This document shows positions 33,347-45,388 of a DNA stretch of 64,000 bases, piece after piece (within the stretch, counting starts at the first letter, position 1; every line of letters starts with the position of its first letter). Position numbers and translations under genes: made by a program. Origin of the DNA: Thozetella sp. PMI_491. Its lineage: Eukaryota; Ascomycota; Sordariomycetes; Chaetosphaeriales; Chaetosphaeriaceae. The stretch is from positions 124,001-188,000 of the forward strand of contig MU270094.1 in assembly GCA_021432635.1 (NCBI GenBank), given 5' to 3'. Below the pieces are notes generated by a model. The model made no database searches. It was given only the letters and a program-made list of their open reading frames with translations, and had not been told where the DNA came from.

Positions 33347-36300
33347 TTAATCAAGAATCACCGCAAAGTCAAAACGCGGCTTGTCCGCATTCCGCTTGTC
33401 CCCTGTCTGCAGCTGGTACTGCGGCAGCGTGTTCGGCCCGCACGATCCAGTGCCGAGACCGTTGTGCTCCCAGTCAAGATGAATGACCGTGTCCTTCCGC
33501 TTCATCTTGTACAGCTCGTGCGGGTGCCGAGCGGCGTCCAGGTCCTTGGCCGAATAATGCTGGGCCTGGAAGCCCGCACCGGTGAAGTCGCCAAACCGGG
33601 CACGGAGTAGCCTCTTCGGCTCGTCAGTGCCCTCGGCTTGCGGCCCCAGGAACTCGACCCAGCGGACATCGGTCCGCAGGCCATTTTCTTGCGGGAACTC
33701 GTAGTCGATGAAGAGATTGTCGACCGTGTCGTGCCAGGTTCCGACCAGCTGGCTCTCCTTCATGTCCCGATAGCTCTCACCCGGGCCCCGGCCGAACCAC
33801 CGGACAGACTCGCAATCCGCCAGGGCCGCGCCAAGCCCAAACCGCGGCAGGGTCTCGGGAGCGCGCTCGCCCTTGGGCTCGCCCACCACCTGGATGCTGA
33901 CATAGTCGCCGGCGAACCGATACGTCGTCGTGGTCTCGATCGACCAGTGCTGCACTGGGGGCGCGATGCGAGACTGGACGACAATTTCCACGCCCGACTT
34001 GGCCTGCTTCCATGTCGCCTTGATGATATGTGCCTTGGCTTGGTGCACCCGCGCGTTGCGCCACTGCCAATGAAAGGCCCCCCGTAGGTCGTTGTCGGTC
34101 GACGCCCGGTAGATGTCGAGTACGAGGGGTTGGGATAGGAGATTCATGTCGCTCCCGGGCCGCGTCCACGCTGATAGGTTCCCGGCCGTGAGATCAAACT
34201 TCCACCCCGAACCGTTCGTTCCAACGATCTGGAGAAGCGTCGAGTTCCTCTCGGTTTGGACAGTTGGACAGAGCTTCAGCGACCTGGGGACGAGCCAGTT
34301 CTGCAAGCTAGCTGGCGGTACCAGCTCGATCTGCCCTGTTGCCACGACATGACCGGCCGACGCCCAGTTGGTGTCCTTGGACAGCGCGAACTCCAGGTTT
34401 AGATACGAGCCGGGCCAAACGCTCGATGGAAGACCCTCGAGCGTGAGCACAGCGGATTTGTGGGGCTCGACGCCTGGAGATATGTTAGCATCTGGGTCAT
34501 CTAGTCAGGTCGCAGGGCACAAGGGAGGGGGCTGACCGCTGGGAATGGTTATTTCTCGCCCCCCGAGCTCACCGCCATCATGGACAATCCACCAACGGGC
34601 CTTCAGATGGTCAATCCCGATAAAGTCATAGCGGTTGATGACTTCGACTTTATTGTTTCCGAGGAGCTTCGGGACCGTCTGCACCGGCTCAATTGCTTTG
34701 GCATACTCGATCAGACCAGGGTTTGGTGTATGACGCGATGTGCAGAGACCATCCATGACAAAGTTCTCGTCGTTGGGGTCATCTCCAAAGTCTCCTCCGT
34801 ACCCAAAAAATTCCACGCCTTCGCTGGTCTTGGTCCTGAGGCCCTGGGAGGCAGTTAGGTCGTGCCTGGCGGAATCCAGGAGAAAACGGCGCACTTACAT
34901 GGTTCGCCCACTCCCACACGAAACCTCCCATGGCTCGCCAGGTGGAATAGAATAGATCTATGTACTCCTTGATGGCACCAGGCCCGTTGCCCATCGCATG
35001 GACGTACTCACAGAGCACCGCTGGCTTGGTCCATCCATGCTCATGCAGCATAACATTGCAAAAATCGTGGCTGAGGTACATGCCGCTATACACATCTGCG
35101 GTCTCAGGCCTCCAGTCGGCTTCGTAATGGATCAAACGGCTCGAGTCGACACTCCTGATAAACGCCGCCATTTCCTTGTGGTTGCGGCCGTAGAAAGACT
35201 CGTTGCCGAGAGACCACAGGACGATGCTGGGATGGTTATAGTCACGCGCCACCATCTGGCGAGCACGGTCTAGGTAGGCTTCCTTCCAGTCGGGGTTGTC
35301 TGAAGTCCAAGACTCGGCCGGCCCCTCCAAGTTGCCAAATCCATGGCACTCCAGATCGGCCTCGTCGATGAGCCAGAGACCCAGCTCGTCCGCGAGGTCG
35401 TACATCCTAGGATCGTTGGGGTAGTGCGACGTCCGGATGGCGTTGATGTTGTGCTGTTTCATCAGCAAGAGGTCATGCTTGAGGAACTCATAGGGAACTG
35501 CGCGCCCGGAATCCGGATGATGCTCGTGGCGATTCGTGCCCCGGAACTTGACGGGCCGCCCGTTCACACAGAAGACCCCTCCTTCAGGGCTGTTGGGGTC
35601 TAGATTCCGAATGAGGTCGACCTGGCGGAAGCCAACCTTCTGCGTGACGGCACATCCCTCTATCGCAAGAGTGAGCGTGTAGAGGTAGGGGTGTTCTGCC
35701 GACCACTTGTGCGCGCCTTTGACAGGCACCGTCAAGTGAACGCTGTCTTTAGCGCCGGCCTCTGTCTTATTGGCTACCTCCTTTCCGTCGGCGTCGAGAA
35801 GGCGCAACTGGAGGTCCGCAGTCCCATTCAGCTTGACCTCGACACGCAACTTTGCATTCTGGTAGTTGTCGTCTAGCAGTGTGTGAACATGGAAGTCCTC
35901 GATGCGCTTCTCGGGGAACTTGTGGATCCAGACATCGCGAAAGATACCGCTGAGCCACCATTGGTCCTTCCTATCCGTTAGCACAGTCTCCTTCTGAGAG
36001 CATTGGGAAGGGACAAGGGCTCCTAGCTACCTGATCTTCGATGTAGCTTCCATCGCAGCGCTGGTAGACCTCCACGTAGAGCATGTTGTTGGCCCCGAAC
36101 TCGACATGCTTCGTGATGTCAAACTCGCTCGGGTTCCGGGAGCCCTGCGAATAGCCGACCTCTCTGTCGTTGACCCAAACGGTGAAGGCGGAATCGACGC
36201 CCTCGAACCGCAGCCTGAGCTGGTGGCCCTTGTCTTCCTTGTCGACGAAGAACCTCCTCACATACCTCCCACACTCATTGTCGTCGATAGGTACATTGGG

Positions 36301-36675
36301 TGGGTCGGCCGGGAAAGGGAAGTCAATGTTGGTATACTGGGGCCTACCGAAGCCTTGCATTTGCCACATGCCCGGTACCTGGATGGGTGTCCACGGAACG
36401 ACGCCATCCTGAAGGGCCTCGAATTCCTGCTTGTAGAACTCGGTATTGCCATCCAAGGGCGACGGGGAATGCTGGAAAAGCCAGCGGCCCGAGAGAAGCT
36501 CGGCTTTGGCACGAGTGGGATAGCCATCCTTCACCTCACTAGCGAGTGCATCCTCCTCGCTGCCGAACACAAAGAAATAAGAGCGAGGGGCCAATGTGTT
36601 ACGGTGGATCACTTTGAGGTTGTTCCAGTCGGGCGTGGAAGCCGGGAACTGTTTGCCTTTATCCTCCATCGCCAT
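33347..36675 (-). CDS. GH2 beta-galactosidase (LacZ type), intracellular, 1048 aa
   Basis: Four exons: 36675-36031, 35966-34899, 34843-34537, 34473-33347. The start is the first good ATG (MAMEDKGKQFPASTPDWNNL), with no signal peptide. Domain order is that of LacZ: a jelly-roll sugar-binding domain with PGMWQMQGFGRPQYTN and DGSYIEDQ-DQWWLSG joined across intron 1; an immunoglobulin-like domain; a TIM barrel with FRGTNRHEHHPDSGR, the acid/base Glu471 in WSLGNESFYGRN and the nucleophile Glu535 in LCEYVHAMGNGPG; a second linker domain; and a small-chain beta-sandwich with RWFGRGPGESYRDMK and WEHNGLGTGSCGP. Length equals bacterial LacZ (about 1020-1050). It hydrolyses terminal beta-galactosides in the cytosol, so it needs the nearby transporter to supply substrate. 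The pairing recalls the yeast LAC4/LAC12 arrangement. Confidence 0.95.
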
Positions 36676-37323
36676 GTTTGTCGTTTGTTGAGCACAATGG
36701 GCAGGACGTGACGTTTGTCGAGGTAACCCCGTGGTGTCTCGAAGGCCGTACGTCACAGCTAAGGTATGGAGCGTCCCAGCGTCGGGAGCGCCTCCCGGTT
36801 CGCCTGGGCACCTGGGCAGCTGGGCAGCTGACAGGAAGTGCGGGGCAAATGCTTCCTCATTCCTTTACGAGCAGCCGGGCCTTACGGTTTTCGTTTCACA
36901 TTGCACCGATCAGATGCCCACTGAGCACCTTACATATGGTATTTGGTCTTGTAGAATCTCAACTGGAGAGGATGGGTTGCTGCCTTGTATTAACGTTAGC
37001 CTTATAATAAGTAGTACGGGCTCTGCATAATCGCAGCAGCTCTTCAAACCTTATCACCCATCGGCAGCTCGGGAGCTATGCGGCTTGCTAACGTGGGGAA
37101 GTCAGTGGGTGCAGGGGCGCAAGCTACCTCCAAGGGTGTTTAGGAGGGAATTATTAGCAAGTTGTAGATATACCAATTCCCTAAATTGTAGATTATAGTA
37201 TCATAGTATCATAAATAATGGGTCACAACAAGATCTTATATTTTTGAGCTTTGCCTTTGTTCTCTTTCCGCGGCCGTACCTTCTACGTGAGGCACCTACT
37301 CTCTCTATTGAGCCCTACACGTT

Positions 37324-37336
37324 AAACCCTAACCCT
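37324..37336 (+). promoter_or_regulatory. Telobox AAACCCTAACCCT upstream of MRPL7
   Basis: One and a half telomere-type repeats about 200 bp upstream of the MRPL7 ATG. In several eukaryotes teloboxes bind Tbf1-like or Myb-type factors at ribosomal protein genes; here the role is inferred. Confidence 0.45.
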
Positions 37337-37500
37337 TCCATACCGAACTCCGGTCTCCAATCCACCTGCTACCCGCGTGACCATCCAATGGCCGTGCTGG
37401 TCCGTGCATGCACGGCCCAGAAAATTTCCCAGGCGCGACGGTCTCTTTTAGACAATCTTGTCGACTTGGAGAGCTTGAAGAGCTTGACAGCTAGGAGCCT

Positions 37501-37506
37501 CACGTG
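37501..37506 (+). promoter_or_regulatory. CACGTG E-box next to MRPL7 start
   Basis: Palindromic bHLH-type site 28 bp before the ATG at 37534; it may be in the 5' leader. Function inferred only. Confidence 0.3.
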
Positions 37507-37533
37507 TCCCCGATTCAATTCACGGCCCCGACC

Positions 37534-38759
37534 ATGGTTGTGCTCCGTGAAGCCTCACGCTCTATCAGAGCGCTGCCTCTCCCCCAATTGGTGCGGCAAG
37601 CAGCTCCCCTGGGCGCGAGGGCCGCCTCGACCCAGGCCGAAGCCGCGACAGCGCTGCCGCACCTGGGCGACATCGAATCCAGCTCGGCTCTGGGAGCTTC
37701 CCAGATCAGTCCCGAGGCTAAGAAGGAGTTCCGGCCTTGGAAGCGCCAGAAGGAGAGGAAATACCAGCTACCCGCCGCAAAGTATGATGCACCGATCCGA
37801 GGCAAGAGAGAAGAGGCTCTGACCGGCGATCTAGATACCAGTACCATCCCCCGAAGTACAATCGTGGTCCCTTGCACCCGGTGCAATCTCCGCCGTCCTC
37901 CGACCCCGTCGCCCGAGACTTTGTTCCCGGCCCCTTTAACCTCCCGCGGTTACGAGAGACATTCCAGACGACCATCGCCCCCGACCTGCTGACGCTCACC
38001 TACAACCACAAGCCACCGGGCACTGAGTCCAAACAGATCAGGGAGCGGCTGCGCGAGTGGGACGACTCGTCTCCCTACCACAAGAACAGGCCGCTGCGCG
38101 CGCCGCGAGGCAGCACGCTCCTGAGGCCGCTCGAGAAGGACATCACGTTCAACAACATTCCGGAGCTGCTCGAGGTCACGATCGCGAGCTACATCCCCAA
38201 CGCGATCAAGGACCCAGACTACCTGCTCGTGGCGCGAGCAGCCCTTCTGGCCATCTCGGGCACGACGCCGGTAATCACCGAGACCAAGTCGAACGTGGCG
38301 CAGTGGGGGGTCAAGTCGGGCAAGAGGGCTGGCGTCAAAACAACTATCCACGGGAACGAGGCGTACGAGTTCCTGGATCGCTGCCTGAACTTTGTATTTC
38401 CCAGAATCAAGGACTGGCCGGGCATCGAAGGTAAGAAGAGGAGGTCCCGGTTCCCGACATTCTTGCGCGCAGGTTTGGCTGACTGATGTAGGATCGACCG
38501 GAGACAGCGCAGGAAACCTTGCCTGGGGCTTCACTCCCGAACAGATCGCTCTCTTCCCTGAGATCGAGATTAACTATGATGTAAGAGGCTTCTCACCGCT
38601 ATAACCCGACACCCGTTTGCTAAATTGCCCTAGATGTACCCCCCCAAGATGCTGCCTGGCTGTCGTGTCTTCGTCAAGACATCTGCCACCTCGGACAGGC
38701 ACGCTAGGCTGCTGCTCTCGGCAATGGGCGTGCCCTTCTACGGCGAGCTACGGGATTGA
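37534..38759 (+). CDS. MRPL7: Mitochondrial large-subunit ribosomal protein uL5m (MRPL7), 352 aa
   Basis: Four exons: 37534-37781, 37835-38430, 38492-38580, 38634-38759. The N-terminal 35 residues are basic and Arg/Ser/Ala-rich (VVLREASRSIRALPLPQLVRQ), a mitochondrial presequence. After a long fungal-type extension (LPAAKYQYHPPKYNRGPLHPVQ, joined across intron 1) comes the L5 fold: LEKDITFNNIPELLEVTI, then the C-terminal domain with AISGTTPVITETKSNVAQWG, KSGKRAGVKTTIHGNEAYEFLD and GDSAGNLAWGFTPEQIALFPEIEINYD. uL5 sits at the central protuberance and contacts 5S or its replacement; in mitochondria it binds the large subunit. The first intron is required because the two open frames overlap out of phase. 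A telobox lies upstream. Confidence 0.93.
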
Positions 38760-39015
38760 TAGAATGGATGGAGAAGCATCACGATACCAGCTGTACCATA
38801 GATGTATAACGTTGTACGAGGGCACATAGAAAGGGAGCAGAAAATGGGCTTCCATTCACCGGCCCGTTTAGGTCTATATCCGAACCTAGTTCCCTTGTGT
38901 CATTCATTCCCCAGCCGCCGGACGTCTTCCGGAATCCAAAGTGATGCCTGCCAACCAAACGCCGTCGATGCAATCCTCACGCCGCCATGTCTCATACCCT
39001 TGTACCGCAAGGCAC

Positions 39016-39690
39016 CTACGCCACGGGCTTGGGCACCTTGTCCCGCAAGCCGTTCATGATATCGTCTACCGCATCCATGTTCTGTGCGTCAACCTTGGCA
39101 CCGTCGTATCCGTGCTTCTGCAGCGCTTCTGTGGCGGCGTCCATGGCAGGCTGGTAGTTGCGCACCGCCGAGCTAAGCGCATAAATGGCCTTCCGCCGCG
39201 CGGCAGCATTCTCGCCGTCCTTGGCTGCCATGCTGACCAAGCGCGGAATTCCGCCCATGGCCAGGAGCCTGGCCTGGCTCGTCTCATTGTTCTGTACCGC
39301 CGTACCGACGCACCAGGCAGCCATGCGCCGCAAATCATGCTCCTCGTGATCAAGTAGGTCGAGAAGCGGCGTCCAGAGGGCAAGCTTCTCCATGTTGTTG
39401 GCGTTGTCAAGGTTCTCGATCAGCTGCTCGAGGTTGTCGAAAGCGATCATCTTATTCTCGAGCGTGACTTCGGGGTCCGGGTTCGTGACGACGCTTATGG
39501 CCTCTTTCATGAGATCGGCGTCGCTCGGGCCACCCATGATAGCGGCAAGGAGTTCCGGGTCGAGGTTTCTAACCCTCTCGGCCGACTCAGCAGTAGCCGC
39601 CGCGTCGCTGGCCGCAGTCGTCCTGTTGGCCGCAGCCGTGTCTGTATTTTCAATGCTCCATCGGAGGAGGTCGTTGAGTTTGGAGTCCAT
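39016..39690 (-). CDS. FES1: Hsp70 nucleotide exchange factor Fes1, 224 aa
   Basis: Single exon. ATG at 39690 is chosen because it yields the family start MDSKLNDLLRWSIENTD; an upstream in-frame extension would add 17 unrelated residues. The Fes1/HspBP1 layout is clear: N-terminal LLRWSIEN segment, a Ala/Thr-rich flexible stretch, LDPELLAAIMGGPSDADLMKEA, then armadillo-type repeats (KMIAFDNLEQLIENLDNANNMEKL, WTPLLDLLDHEEHDLRRMAAWCVGTAVQNN, PRLVSMAAKDGENAAARRKAIYALSSAVRN). It accelerates ADP release from cytosolic Hsp70 and supports protein quality control. It converges with MRPL7 across 256 bp. Confidence 0.95.
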   Translation of the reverse strand: MDSKLNDLLRWSIENTDTAAANRTTAASDAAATAESAERVRNLDPELLAAIMGGPSDADLMKEAISVVTNPDPEVTLENKMIAFDNLEQLIENLDNANNMEKLALWTPLLDLLDHEEHDLRRMAAWCVGTAVQNNETSQARLLAMGGIPRLVSMAAKDGENAAARRKAIYALSSAVRNYQPAMDAATEALQKHGYDGAKVDAQNMDAVDDIMNGLRDKVPKPVA

Positions 39691-41738
39691 GTTGGCTATG
39701 TGTTTCTTGAGGACAGTGTTTTCTTGAGAGAATATGCCCAAGTAAGAAAGAAATCAAGTGGTGGAGGTTCTGGTATCTTTCTATGCTGTGGGCTGTGCAA
39801 AAGCAATTCGATCTCCAAAATACTAAACCGTCTTCTGGGAGCTTCGCGAAGTTTCAAGAAATTTCCATCCCAAAGCGGTTAGACCGATAATGTGCGAGAA
39901 AGTACCAAAACCTGCGTTTCTAGTGCTTTTCACAACCAAGGAAGGGACAGAACCAGCAGAGAGGGCAGTATCGCGTCGGGCCTTGGCCTCGGAAGCTTCC
40001 AATCGACTGGAAACTTGATTCTTCGGGCGCTCTGGGTCTCGCTTCGTCTTGGACAATAATTGAAAAAGTTTCGACGAGACCTAGACATCTAAGCCCTGGT
40101 CTGTGCACTACCCCGCCAAATCCAAAATGTTGAAGGAAGGTGCTCAAAATGCCCCACCTGATCCACCTGATTGCCCCTCGTCGCCGCCTTTGCGGGAAGC
40201 TTGCAGATTCGAATTTCAGGGGAAGAGCCCAACCACCAGCAACTCTTCAGGCAATGCGGGTTTCTCCGAAATAGCCATGTCCAGGCATTCTATGCCCGAC
40301 CGCCACGCAAAGGGAGAATTAAGCTTCTAGCAACCCGTATGCGATGGCGTGTCGCGCAGCTCCTTGTAGCTGCCGAGGGGCCATAGCTAGGACTGCACCT
40401 AGCACCCCGTCATCCATCATTGCCTCAGCCTCAATCCATCCTAATTTAGAGCTGGGCTTGGAGAGTCTACAGAAGGACGATAAGCCCTAGGGGATTCCGC
40501 TCGCTAGGCCGCTGCGGCTGGCAAGCCCGGTGCAGCAGAAAGCTTGGGCTCTGCGGCCTGATATCAGCGGCTCGCGGACGGGCCTGAATCGGCAGGGTGG
40601 TGCGGGCGGGATGTTGGGCATGTATATTGAAGCATTTAATGGTCTGCTGCTGTCTGGAATCCCGTTTCGAACCTTGTCGTCCCCTGATCAAGCCGCGCTG
40701 CAGGAGACGGCTTGACTGACCGGCGGCGGGAGGGCACGAGAAAGCGATGCCTGCTTGGCGGGGCCGCCTCCGCGAAGGGTGGTGCTGCTATAAAAGAGAA
40801 CGACCGAGACGACGGCGAGCATACGTCAGCTCTCAGGTTGGACGATATTCCAAACGCCACCGGATGGGCGGCGGATAGTGTGCCTTGGCCCCCGCTTCAC
40901 ACTGTGCAAAAACCCCACGAACTTGCTGCGTGGCTAAGGGCGCCGGGGCCGCGCGAGAGGGAGGCATGTCCCTGTACAGTCCAGCTCCCGGCGCATACGG
41001 TGCGCTCGTTATGCTCATGCCTATATCGCCGCTGCCTTGGCGGCTGTTGAGACGGCGAAAAAGCGAAGCCTGGAGGCTTCCGGCTCACCCTGGACTTTGT
41101 GCCAAGGTCGCGTATTCGCAGCCTGGCCGAGGGTGCGCTGGAATTCGAGTTTGGCCGTAGGCAAGCGATCGCCGACAGGTCCCAGCCACACGAAAGAAAG
41201 AGACGAGGCATCGAAGCTCGCGGCCAGGCCTCAAAGGTCCCAAGGCCCCAACCTCGCAGGACAGGTCGAGAGGCCGAGCTTTAAAGCGGCAAGAAGATCC
41301 CGAACGCCCTCCCAATTAGGCGGTCTCGGCTCCCCCCCCCCCCCCCCGCCAGCGTACATCCATATCTAGCAGAAAAAAGCCCGCTCGCCGTCCACTCGCC
41401 GCTTCAGAATCGGTGCCAGCTGCTCACTGCCCGCCTGCTGCAGCCCACAGCCCAGTGTGGCCCACAACTTTCCACCCAGCTTTCCCAGTCTTGTGTCATC
41501 GTCTCTTCCTTCCTCCGCTCGCACCAACTCAACACTGACCTTAAATTCACCTCCCCTTTTCTCCCGCCTCGCCGTCTCCCAAACATCAAACCTCTTTGGA
41601 CTCTGCTCAGGCAATCCACCATCAGCAGCCTTCCGCTCCGTCGATCAGGGAATCGTACGAGCTGCATCATTGACTTCTTTACTTCCATTTTGGAGTCCTG
41701 ATCTTTTTTTCCCCGACCCCCTACTTAATCTGTCACCA
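39691..41738. other. 2 kb intergenic, FES1 / actin promoters
   Basis: This lies between divergent genes. A C16 run is at 41332-41347. Pyrimidine-rich, TC-dense sequence from about 41400 to 41735 just before the actin ATG is typical of strong fungal promoters and 5' leaders. No gene seen. Confidence 0.6.
41332..41347. repeat. Poly(C) run, 16 nt
   Basis: Homopolymer about 390 bp upstream of the actin ATG; its length may be uncertain in the assembly. Confidence 0.8.
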
Positions 41739-43351
<1,613 letters not shown>

Positions 43352-43901
43352 GGTAAGCCGGCCCGCCAGCCCCCGCTCTCGGCCTCGGCAAGACTCGTTC
43401 TCACACGCCCGGCAGCTCATCTCCCGGACAATGCTACGATTGCGGCAAGCTTTTGCCAGTTTCGACGGGATCGGCCACGGACAAAGAGCCTTCGTCATTG
43501 CACAGGCATTCAGGAGGAGTCTCTTTGCAAAAAGTTTTGACCCAGGTCGAGGGTTGGGAGGCGTCTTTTCTTGCAAGAGATGATGGCCAGTGTTTCCTGG
43601 GTGGAAAGATGCGAGCACTAGGAGGCGTGGACAATTATACGAGGTTGATCATACACTTTTTTCTGAAACTTTTTCGGTACCTGCACATGTGGACGAGTTA
43701 CCCCCTTCCGTAGTTGACAGCCCCCCTCGAGATGTGTTAAGAGATCTGCAGGAATACAACGAAGAGGTTATCCATCCACAGATGGACATTCCCCTTCCTC
43801 GTGTATTCCCCATGACCAGGCAACCCTCGTAGCGTCTTGAGGCTAGCAGGCCCTTGCCATGTAGGCGAGCCTCCGGCAACTAGGCTCCCGCGATGCAGGC
43901 G
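43352..43901. other. Actin 3' flank, convergent
   Basis: 550 bp between convergent 3' ends, holding 3' untranslated sequence; no gene seen. Confidence 0.6.
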
Positions 43902-44513
43902 CTACCGCGCTCCTTCCTGGGGCGGCGCGCCAGCTTCTGCCTGTGCCTGGGCGAGAGTAGCTTGCTTTTCTTCCTCCAGCTTGCGGTACTTCCTCCGGCT
44001 CTTCTTAGCGGCGCTGTCTGCCCTCCTCTTCTTGTTCCCTCCAACAATGGCAGACCTGCTCTCGTCTCCGTTGGCTAGGTCGTCGAGTCGTGTCGCCAGC
44101 AAGTCCCGGGCAATCTTGCGGTTCTGTTCTCTGGATCGTGTTGCCTGAGACTTGACCACAATGCCGGTGGGCTTGTGGATTAGCTGCACGGCCGAGTTGG
44201 TTTTGTTCTGTTGGCCGCAGATTGTCAAGACTTGCAGCTGGCGAAGGCGAGAGGGCGGAAGGGCAGTACTTACGATTTTCTGGCCACCCGGCCCGCTGCC
44301 TTTAAGAAACGACTCGTCAATGTCGTTCTCCGGCGGCGGCTTCGGCCGGGACGGCATCTGCGTCCGCTTCAGGAGCAGGGATGTCGCGGTCATGAACAGC
44401 CTGCGGGCGGGCTGCGCACCCACATTCGGGGCGCGCGGCATCCCGAGACCTCCATGGGGGAACGCGGCGGCGGCGAAGGTCCGGAGCATGCGCATGACTT
44501 GGAGCCGACTCAT
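43902..44513 (-). CDS. Mitochondrial GGQ release-factor-like protein (C12orf65/Rso55 type), 181 aa
   Basis: Two exons: 44513-44274 and 44207-43902. The first ATG begins an Arg/Ala-rich presequence (MSRLQVMRMLRTFAAAAF). The core is FLKGSGPGGQKI, then NKTNSAVQLIHKPTGIVVKSQATRSREQNRKIARDLL: the RF-1 peptidyl-hydrolase domain with its GGQ tripeptide. The codon-recognition domains of full release factors are absent, and a Lys/Arg-rich C-terminal tail (GNKKRRADSAAKKSRRKYRK) follows, as in the C12orf65/MTRFR and yeast Rso55 group, which rescues stalled mitochondrial ribosomes. The 66-bp intron (gtaagt donor) splits the motif right after GGQKI and is in frame with no stop, so retention would insert 22 residues beside the catalytic loop. 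Confidence 0.9.
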   Translation of the reverse strand: MSRLQVMRMLRTFAAAAFPHGGLGMPRAPNVGAQPARRLFMTATSLLLKRTQMPSRPKPPPENDIDESFLKGSGPGGQKIVSTALPPSRLRQLQVLTICGQQNKTNSAVQLIHKPTGIVVKSQATRSREQNRKIARDLLATRLDDLANGDESRSAIVGGNKKRRADSAAKKSRRKYRKLEEEKQATLAQAQAEAGAPPQEGAR

Positions 44514-44973
44514 CCGGCCATGGCAGGGCGTCAGGAGCAAATGGCAGGCTTGCTGCGTTGTTGAGAGACGGGTCCTCAACGTCGAGACTTCCAAGATTGT
44601 TGTTGCTCACTCCCGCAACGGGGTCCGGCGCTCTAGGTCCAGGGACGATGATTGGCCAATCACGCCGAGCAGTCAGACCCACCTCTCCGTTCAAATTTCG
44701 GGATCGCCCAGGGGGCGCGCCCGCCCGAAGCAGCGCGAAGTACTTTCCCAGATCTTCAGCGGGAAAGGAGACCCTTCGCCCAGCATCACGCCCGATCCGC
44801 TCGAACGAGCACAGCCCAACCCGGTTGCCCCCCGACACCACTCGTGTGCATCCATCCGATCTCTACATACAGTTCCGCTTCTCCACCGAAAGAATCTCCT
44901 TCGTGTCGCCCACCCACCATAAAGCAGCAATCCGCACTCGCTCTCCTGTCGTCCACAGCTGACCGCATCCACC
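44514..44973. other. Divergent promoter, GGQ protein / SPT-subunit-like gene
   Basis: 460 bp shared upstream region of two divergent housekeeping genes; no gene seen. Confidence 0.6.
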
Positions 44974-45388
44974 ATGGGCTCTTACCTCGAGGCGTTCAGC
45001 AAATGGCTGCAGCTCAAGATCTACCAGTTTGAGGTGACTCTTAGCATATACATCTACACTCCGCTGGAGAAGTTTGTCTTCTGTAGGTCTTTCCCGGCTG
45101 TCCCGAGGCGGGCACACAACCTCAATCCGTCGAATTGCAGGCTGACTGAGCTTTGATGCGATAGATTCCGTTTCCTTCCTGCTCTGCAGCCTCACCTTTA
45201 TCGCCTGCACCTTGTACCTACCACAGCACCTCGTCTTCATCTTCGACCGCGCCTGGTTCTACATGCACGGCGACAGCCCCGAGACCTTGATGGAGGTTGT
45301 CAAAGAGGCCGGCTACACCCTCGCAAAGACCGCCACCGCGTCAGCAGCGGCTATCACGGATGCGGCGAGGGTTGTCAGGGAGCTGTAG
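44974..45388 (+). CDS. Serine palmitoyltransferase small-subunit-like protein, 110 aa
   Basis: Two exons: 44974-45082 and 45165-45388, phase-1 intron of 82 bp. The N-terminal motif WLQLKIYQFEVTLSIYIYTPLEKFVF, followed across the intron by YSVSFLLCSLTFIACTLYL, matches the small-subunit (ssSPT / Tsc3-like) signature: an amphipathic stretch with YxxEV and a PxEK(F) motif before one or two transmembrane helices. Such subunits bind the Lcb1/Lcb2 enzyme in the ER membrane and raise its activity, setting sphingoid-base chain length. The C-terminal helix (EVVKEAGYTLAKTATASAAA) is an extension. Identification rests on motif recognition in a short protein. Confidence 0.8.

Larger units (their letters stand above)
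36676..37533. other. Divergent intergenic, GH2 / MRPL7
   Basis: Upstream regions of both genes lie here, with a telobox at 37324-37336 and a CACGTG at 37501-37506 on the MRPL7 side. It marks the change from accessory to housekeeping genes. No gene seen. Confidence 0.6.

Noticed and set aside
36106..36711. 201-codon open frame antisense to GH2
   Set aside because: It is a shadow of the beta-galactosidase coding frame with no homology pattern.
37782..37834. Frameshift in MRPL7
   Set aside because: The change of frame is explained by a 53-bp intron with gtatga donor, ctgac branch-like site and ctag acceptor that restores the family sequence.
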